Below are positions 57,615 to 64,000 of a stretch of DNA of 64,000 nucleotides, one piece after another. Source of the stretch: Neocallimastix lanati (nom. inval.) (lineage: Eukaryota; Neocallimastigomycota; Neocallimastigomycetes; Neocallimastigales; Neocallimastigaceae); contig JACVTC010000039.1 in assembly GCA_016946835.1 (NCBI GenBank), positions 584,501-648,500 of the forward strand, read 5' to 3'. The notes beneath the pieces are model-generated. The model was not told where the DNA came from and did no database searches. It saw only the letters and a list, made by a program, of their open reading frames with translations. A program made the position numbers and the translations under genes. The stretch's first letter is position 1, and every line of letters starts with the position of its first letter.

Positions 57615-58533
57615 AAATAAGAAAACAAATAAATAAATAAACAAGCAAACAGAAAAAAAAATTATGATAAAAATGAATAGATATTTTAAAATTATGATAC
57701 AAAATTAGATTTGAATATCTATATTTTTAAATATATTAATTATGATAAATTACTATGAAGGAATAAAATAATAAATTATTAAAAAATTTAAAATAAAATA
57801 TATAATTTATATAAATATAAAAATAAAAATAAGAATATATTATTATTCATTAGTTAAATTCATTAATTTTAATATTTTTATATAATATATCAAAATTATT
57901 ATTAATTATTATTATTATTATTTTTTTTTTATGAATACTTAATATATATATGACTAATAATAAATTAAAATTATATATATATACTTGATAAAAAAAAAAA
58001 AAAAAAAAAGGTCAATTTATGTATGTTATTAGGTAAATATTAAAAAAGAAATCTATATTATACATTATTAATATGTACTTTTTTTTTAATTTTACTATTA
58101 GTAATAAAAATGTAAAAAAAAAAAAAAAAAAATTATTAATTTATTATAAAATTTTTAAAATTTGATATTTTTTTTTTATTTTTATTATTTTATATTATAT
58201 TTTATTTTCTAATGTAGAAAGAGACTTAAGCTTCAACAAGAAGATGCAATTTTCTTATTTGTTAATGGCGTTATACCTCCAGTTGCTAATATTATGAGTG
58301 TTGTCTATGAAGAACATAAGGATGAAGATGTAATTTTAAATTTTTATCTATCTGATTTGATTATATAATATTTTTAATTATCATCATCATTATCGTCATC
58401 AATAATAATAATGATATTAATAATTTTAACTATAATTTCATTTATATTTATTGTATAATATTAAATAAAAAAATATTTATAGGGTTTTCTTTATATGACT
58501 TATTCTGGTGAAAGTACATTTGGCTCAAATTAA
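56831..58533 (+). CDS. ATG8: Autophagy ubiquitin-like protein Atg8, 8 exons including two of 22 nt
   Basis: Exons 56831-56858, 56991-57022, 57199-57224, 57399-57456, 57535-57556, 58011-58032, 58218-58329 and 58483-58533 join in frame to 116 residues, the normal Atg8 length. Signatures: [92 protein letters not shown]. The C-terminal Gly114 is followed by Ser-Asn, so Atg4 cleavage is needed before phosphatidylethanolamine conjugation. Atg8 drives autophagosome growth and cargo binding. The N-terminus ([12 protein letters not shown]) lacks the usual MRSQF start but keeps Phe and acidic residues. Exons 5 and 6 are 22 nt, and the exon 6 acceptor follows a pure A-run. Confidence 0.95.
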
Positions 58534-58933
58534 TATATTTAAAAAAAAAAAATAACAAAACCAAGACAAAACAAAACGAAACAAAAAATATATAATATAA
58601 ACAATAATAATCAAAGAAAAGAAAAGAAAAAAAAAAAAAAAAAAAAAGAATTTTCATATCTAAACAAAAATAAAAAAAATTTATTTTTTATATTTTCTTT
58701 GATTCTTATTCTTATTGTAATATAATAGGAAAAAAAATAATAATTATTTTTTTTTTAGTATATATTTAACATAAATATTTTATAATAAATGAATCAAAGA
58801 ATTAAATATATATAATTATGAAAATTAAAGTTATATAAAAATATATATATGTATTTTTTCCTTTATTCATTTTTTATTACGATATCATTTTAAATATTTC
58901 TTAAATTATATTTTTAATTAATATCAAATCTTC

Positions 58934-58966
<33 letters not shown>

Positions 58967-59066
58967 ATATCTTGTATATTGTATATATATAAGCTTATCA
59001 AAGAAAATAATAATAATAATAATAATAATAAAAATAATAATAATAATAATAAAAAAAATAATAATT

Positions 59067-59097
<31 letters not shown>

Positions 59098-59789
59098 TAA
59101 GGAATTTATTAAATAAAATAATATAATTATATTATTATTATATACGCGATATTTTTTTTTTATTTTATAGTTTTCTTATTCTTAATTTGTTAGTTAATTT
59201 TTTTTATATTGTTCCAATATCAAAGAGTAATGTAAACACTGTTGTTACAGATATTAATAATATAGAAAAAAGTACGGATTTCTGGTGGTAGTAATAACAA
59301 AGTGCGTATAATATGAATAATAACTAACAATAACAATTATGTTGATAATAGTAGTGGTAATAGGTGTTGATAGTAAAAACAGGAATATTAATATATTAGT
59401 GGATATGAAAATAGGATTATTAATAGTAGTGATAATGAAAACCGGGATTATTAATAGTAGTAATAGTATCGTAACTTATCGTGTATGTGTGAATAGGTCA
59501 ATAGTAGTTTTCTTAAAATAAAAAATTATTTTATTAAAGATATATTTTAATATTTTACAAAATATTAAAATATATCTTTATAGTTAAATAAATATTTTTA
59601 TAATTAAATGTTATAAAAATTATTTTATTGTTGGTAAACATAATATTAAAATAATATTGTATTAAATAAATATTATAAAAAAAGATTTAAAAAGCATAGT
59701 TTGAATTTTTATTAAATAAATATTATAAACATTAGTTTTAAAAAACATATTTTAATTTTTATTTATTTATTCATTTATTTACATCAATA
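58534..59789. other. Intergenic DNA downstream of ATG8
   Basis: AT-only with AAT arrays (59008-59098). A stretch at 59180-59520 is slightly less AT-biased and contains a coding-like piece (IVPISKSNVNTVVTDINNIE followed by KSTDFWW and two stops) and Asn/Ser-type decay. I do not call a gene. A perfect palindrome lies at 59535-59580. Confidence 0.5.
59535..59580. repeat. Perfect palindrome, 22-bp arms, 2-nt centre
   Basis: TAAAGATATATTTTAATATTTT (59535-59556, 22 bp) and its exact reverse complement (59559-59580) flank AC. It follows the degraded stretch downstream of ATG8. Confidence 0.96.
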
Positions 59790-60089
59790 CGCCACTAAGC
59801 GAAATGCAACTTGGTGAAATGCCAACTCTCCAGCCTATGGCTAGTACTTAATAAGGATTACTAATTGCGCTTTATTCCTGACAGTATATAAGCTCAAACT
59901 AACCAAGGAGGGTCAATGTTGAAAATGTAGTAAGACAAAGGCCCAAGCCAAGGAACTAATGCCTCTAAAAAGAGAAGACCATAATTTCTTTCAGATAGTC
60001 CATTCAAACTTTAAATCCTGGATAAGAATTTCTTTCAACAGAAATCAAATATATAATTTGGAGGTGGTAAGGCTCATCATTACCTTATG
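59786..60089. other. GC-richer non-coding island B
   Basis: About 300 bp with normal base balance, starting near CATCAATACGCCACTAAGCG and ending at TACCTTATGG, where the AAAT array begins. All six frames have stops. It contains a repeated AATTTCTTTCA (59987 and 60028) and CCAACTCTCCAGCCTATGGC. I recognise no tRNA, 5S, snRNA, SRP or RNase P signature. Candidates are a non-coding RNA, a SINE, or unique sequence at the satellite edge. Confidence 0.4.
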
Positions 60090-60306
<217 letters not shown>

Positions 60307-60359
60307 AGTGAAAATTCGTTATAACTGCCGCTTTAAAAAAATAAAGGATTAATAAGAAT

Positions 60360-63300
60360 GAAGTAAAATAAAATAAATAATTGAAGATAAATAGAAAGTA
60401 CAGATTGAATAGAATAAAATAAATAATAGAAATTTTAATATAAAGTACAGATTGAATGAAATAAAATAGAATAAAAATAAAAATAAAAATAAAATAAAAT
60501 AAAATAAAATAAAAAAGATAAATAGTGAAGTAATATAAAAAAGTAAAGTATTAATAAAAATAAAAATAAAATAAAATAAAATAAAATAAAAAAGATAAAT
60601 AGTGAAGTAATATAAAAAAGTAAAGTATTAATAAAAATAAAAATAAAATAAAATAAAATAAATAAAATAAAATAAAATAAAATAAAATAAAATAAAATAA
60701 AATAAAATAAAATAAAATAAAATAAAATAAAATAAAATAAAATAAAATAAAATAAAATAAAATAAAATAAAATAAAATAAAATAAAATAAAATAAAATAA
60801 AATAAAATAAAATAAAATAAAATAAAATAAAATAAAATAAAATAAAATAAAATAAAATAAATAAATAATAAATAAAATAAAATAAAATAAAATAAAATAA
60901 ATAAAATAAAATAAAATAAAATAAAATAAAATAAAATAAAATAAATAAAATAAAATAAAATAAAATAAATAGTAGAATATTAAATATAAAGTACAGATTG
61001 AATAAAATAAAATAAAATAAAATAAAATAAAATAAAATAAAATAAAATAAAATAAAATAAAATAAAATAAAATAAAATAAAATAAAATAAAATAAAATAA
61101 AATAAAATAAAATAAAATAAAATAAAATAAAATAAAATAAAATAAAATAAAATAAAATAAAATAAAATAAAATAAAATAAAATAAAATAAAATAAAATAA
61201 AATAAAATAAAATAAAATAAAATAAAATAAAATAAAATAAAATAAAATAAAATAAAATAAAATAAAATAAAATAAAATAAAATAAATAATATAATAGTAG
61301 AATATTAAATATAAAGTACAGATTGAATAAAATAAAATAAAATAAAATAAAATAAAATAAAATAAAATAAAATAAAATAAAATAAAATAAAATAAAATAA
61401 AATAAAATAAAATAAAATAAAATAAAATAAAATAAAATAAAATAAAATAAAATAAAATAAAATAAATAGTAGAATATTAAATATAAAGTACAGATTGAAT
61501 AAAATGAAATAAAATAAAATAAATAGTAGAATATTAAATATAAAGTACAGATTGAATAAAATAAAATAAAATAAAATAAAATAAAATAAAATAAAATAAA
61601 ATAAAATAAAATAAAATAAAATAAAATAAATAGTAGAATATTAAATATAAAGTACAGATTGAATAAAATAAAATAAAATAAAATAAAATAAAATAAAATA
61701 AAATAAAATAAAATAAAATAAATAGTAGAATATTAAATATAAAGTACAGATTGAATAAAATAAAATAAAATAAAATAAAATAAAATAAAATAAAATAAAA
61801 TAAAATAAAATAAAATAAAATAAAATAAAATAAAATAAAATAAAATAAAATAAAATAAAATAAAATAAAATAAAATAAAATAAAATAAAATAAAATAAAA
61901 TAAAATAAAATAAAATAAAATAAAATAAAATAAAATAAAATAAATAGTAGAATATTAAATATAAAGTACAGATTGAATAAAATAAAATAAAATAAAATAA
62001 ATAGTAGAATATTAAATATAAAGTACAGATTGAATAAAATAAAATAAAATAAAATAAAATAAAATAAAATAAAATAAAATAAAATAAAATAAAATAAAAT
62101 AAAATAAAATAAAATAAAATAAATAGTAGAATATTAAATATAAAGTACAGATTGAATAAAATAAAATAAAATAAAATAAAATAAAATAAAATAAAATAAA
62201 TAGTAGAATATTAAATATAAAGTACAGATTGAATAAAATAAAATAAAATAAAATAAAATAAAATAAAATAAAATAAATAGTAGAATATTAAATATAAAGT
62301 ACAGATTGAATAAAATAAAATAAAATAAATAGTAGAATATTAAATATAAAGTACAGATTGAATAAAATAAAATAAAATAAAATAAATAGTAGAATATTAA
62401 ATATAAAGTACAGATTGAATAAAATAAAATAAAATAAAATAAATAGTAGAATATTAAATATAAAGTACAGATTGAATAAAATAAAATAAAATAAAATAAA
62501 ATAAAATAAAATAAAATAAAATAAAATAAAATAAAATAAAATAAAATAAAATAAAATAAAATAAAATAAAATAAAATAAAATAAAATAAAATAAAATAAA
62601 ATAAAATAAAATAAAATAAAATAAAATAAATAGTAGAATATTAAATATAAAGTACAGATTGAATAAAATAAAATAAAATAAAATAAATAGTAGAATATTA
62701 AATATAAAGTACAGATTGAATAAAATAAAATAAAATAAAATAAATAGTAGAATATTAAATATAAAGTACAGATTGAATAAAATAAAATAAAATAAAATAA
62801 AATAAAATAAAATAAAATAAAATAAAATAAAATAAAATAAAATAAAATAAAATAAAATAAAATAAAATAAAATAAAATAAAATAAAATAAAATAAAATAA
62901 AATAAAATAAAATAAAATAAAATAAAATAAAATAAAATAAAATAAAATAAAATAAAATAAAATAAAATAAAATAAAATAAAATAAAATAAAATAAAATAA
63001 ATAGTAGAATATTAAATATAAAGTACAGATTGAATAAAATAAAATAAAATAAAATAAATAGTAGAATATTAAATATAAAGTACAGATTGAATAAAATAAA
63101 ATAAAATAAAATAAAATAAAATAAAATAAAATAAAATAAAATAAAATAAAATAAAATAAAATAAAATAAAATAAAATAAAATAAAATAAAATAAAATAAA
63201 ATAAAATAAAATAAAATAAAATAAAATAAAATAAAATAAATAGTAGAATATTAAATATAAAGTACAGATTGAATAAAATAAAATAAAATAAAATAAAATA

Positions 63301-64000
63301 AAATAAAATAAAATAAAATAAAATAAAATAAATAGTAGAATATTAAATATAAAGTACAGATTGAATAAAATAAAATAAAATAAAATAAAATAAAATAAAA
63401 TAAAATAAAATAAAATAAAATAAAATAAAATAAAATAAAATAAAATAAAATAAAATAAAATAAATAGTAGAATATTAAATATAAAGTACAGATTGAATAA
63501 AATAAAATAAAATAAAATAAATAGTAGAATATTAAATATAAAGTACAGATTGAATAAAATAAAATAAAATAAAATAAAATAAAATAAAATAAAATAAAAT
63601 AAAATAAAATAAAATAAAATAAAATAAAATAAAATAAAATAAAATAAAATAAAATAAAATAAAATAAAATAAAATAAAATAAAATAAAATAAAATAAAAT
63701 AAATAGTAGAATATTAAATATAAAGTACAGATTGAATAAAATAAAATAAAATAAAATAAATAGTAGAATATTAAATATAAAGTACAGATTGAATAAAATA
63801 AAATAAAATAAAATAAATAGTAGAATATTAAATATAAAGTACAGATTGAATAAAATAAAATAAAATAAAATAAAATAAAATAAAATAAAATAAAATAAAA
63901 TAAAATAAAATAAAATAAAATAAAATAAAATAAAATAAAATAAAATAAAATAAAATAAAATAAAATAAAATAAAATAAAATAAAATAAAATAAAATAAAA
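60360..64000. repeat. AAAAT pentamer satellite with about 25 interrupters (right array, runs off the window)
   Basis: At least 3.6 kb of AATAAAATAA pentamer repeat. About 25 near-identical copies of an interrupter of about 37 bp (TAGTAGAATATTAAATATAA then AGTACAGATTGAAT) break it at variable intervals. The interval is often exactly the interrupter plus four pentamers (about 57 bp). The left edge (60400-60640) carries older variants and two copies of a second motif, GATAAATAGTGAAGTAATAT then AAAAAAGTAAAGTATTAATA. Both motifs are the reverse complement of those in the array at 9.9-11.4 kb. No coding content. Confidence 0.97.

Overview
The window is nuclear DNA of a fungus with extremely low GC outside exons (long A/T homopolymers, ATT, AAAT and AAAAT arrays), many short GT-AG introns, a canonical fungal EF-1alpha and a flagellum-associated androglobin-like gene. 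This fits an anaerobic gut fungus (Neocallimastigomycota: Piromyces, Neocallimastix, Anaeromyces or Pecoramyces relatives). The taxon is an inference from composition and gene content. Multi-exon models were built by eye from splice signals, frame continuity and family similarity; every model closes in frame.

Left part (1-20 kb): a Ty1/copia retrotransposon (minus strand, cut by the window edge, one premature stop); a ZNHIT2-type HIT zinc-finger gene (plus, 7 exons); two adjacent secreted Cys-containing proteins sharing a CLC...YG...C module (minus); a 1.4 kb TTTTA pentamer array; a mitochondrial Tim10 gene (plus, 3 exons); and a 12-exon androglobin-like gene (minus, about 1470 codons) with a catalytically dead calpain-like N-terminus and no recognisable globin module.

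Middle (20-44 kb): a 3.5 kb gene-free stretch, then the intronless, strongly codon-biased EF-1alpha gene (plus). Three minus-strand chromatin genes follow: Spt8 (SAGA, 12 exons), Arp4 (NuA4/SWR1/INO80, 8 exons) and a protein with GATA-like and PHD fingers (11 exons). A single-pass membrane protein lies between Spt8 and Arp4. A GC-richer non-coding island of about 500 bp follows Arp4.

Right part (44-64 kb): long AT-only intergenic DNA with a perfect 37-bp-arm palindrome. An intronless, GC-richer relic of a large-DNA-virus-type RNA polymerase second-largest subunit follows, broken by one frameshift and one stop and overlapped by a short downstream ORF. Then come a degraded coding scrap, an 8-exon ATG8 gene, a second non-coding island, an AAAT array, and at least 3.5 kb of AAAAT pentamer satellite. 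That satellite carries the same interrupter sequences as the TTTTA array at 10 kb, in opposite orientation.

The housekeeping genes are unrelated single functions (translation, autophagy, mitochondrial import, chromatin); there is no operon-like or biosynthetic cluster. The most noteworthy items are the androglobin-like gene in a probable obligate anaerobe, the viral RNA polymerase relic, and the paired interrupted pentamer satellites.
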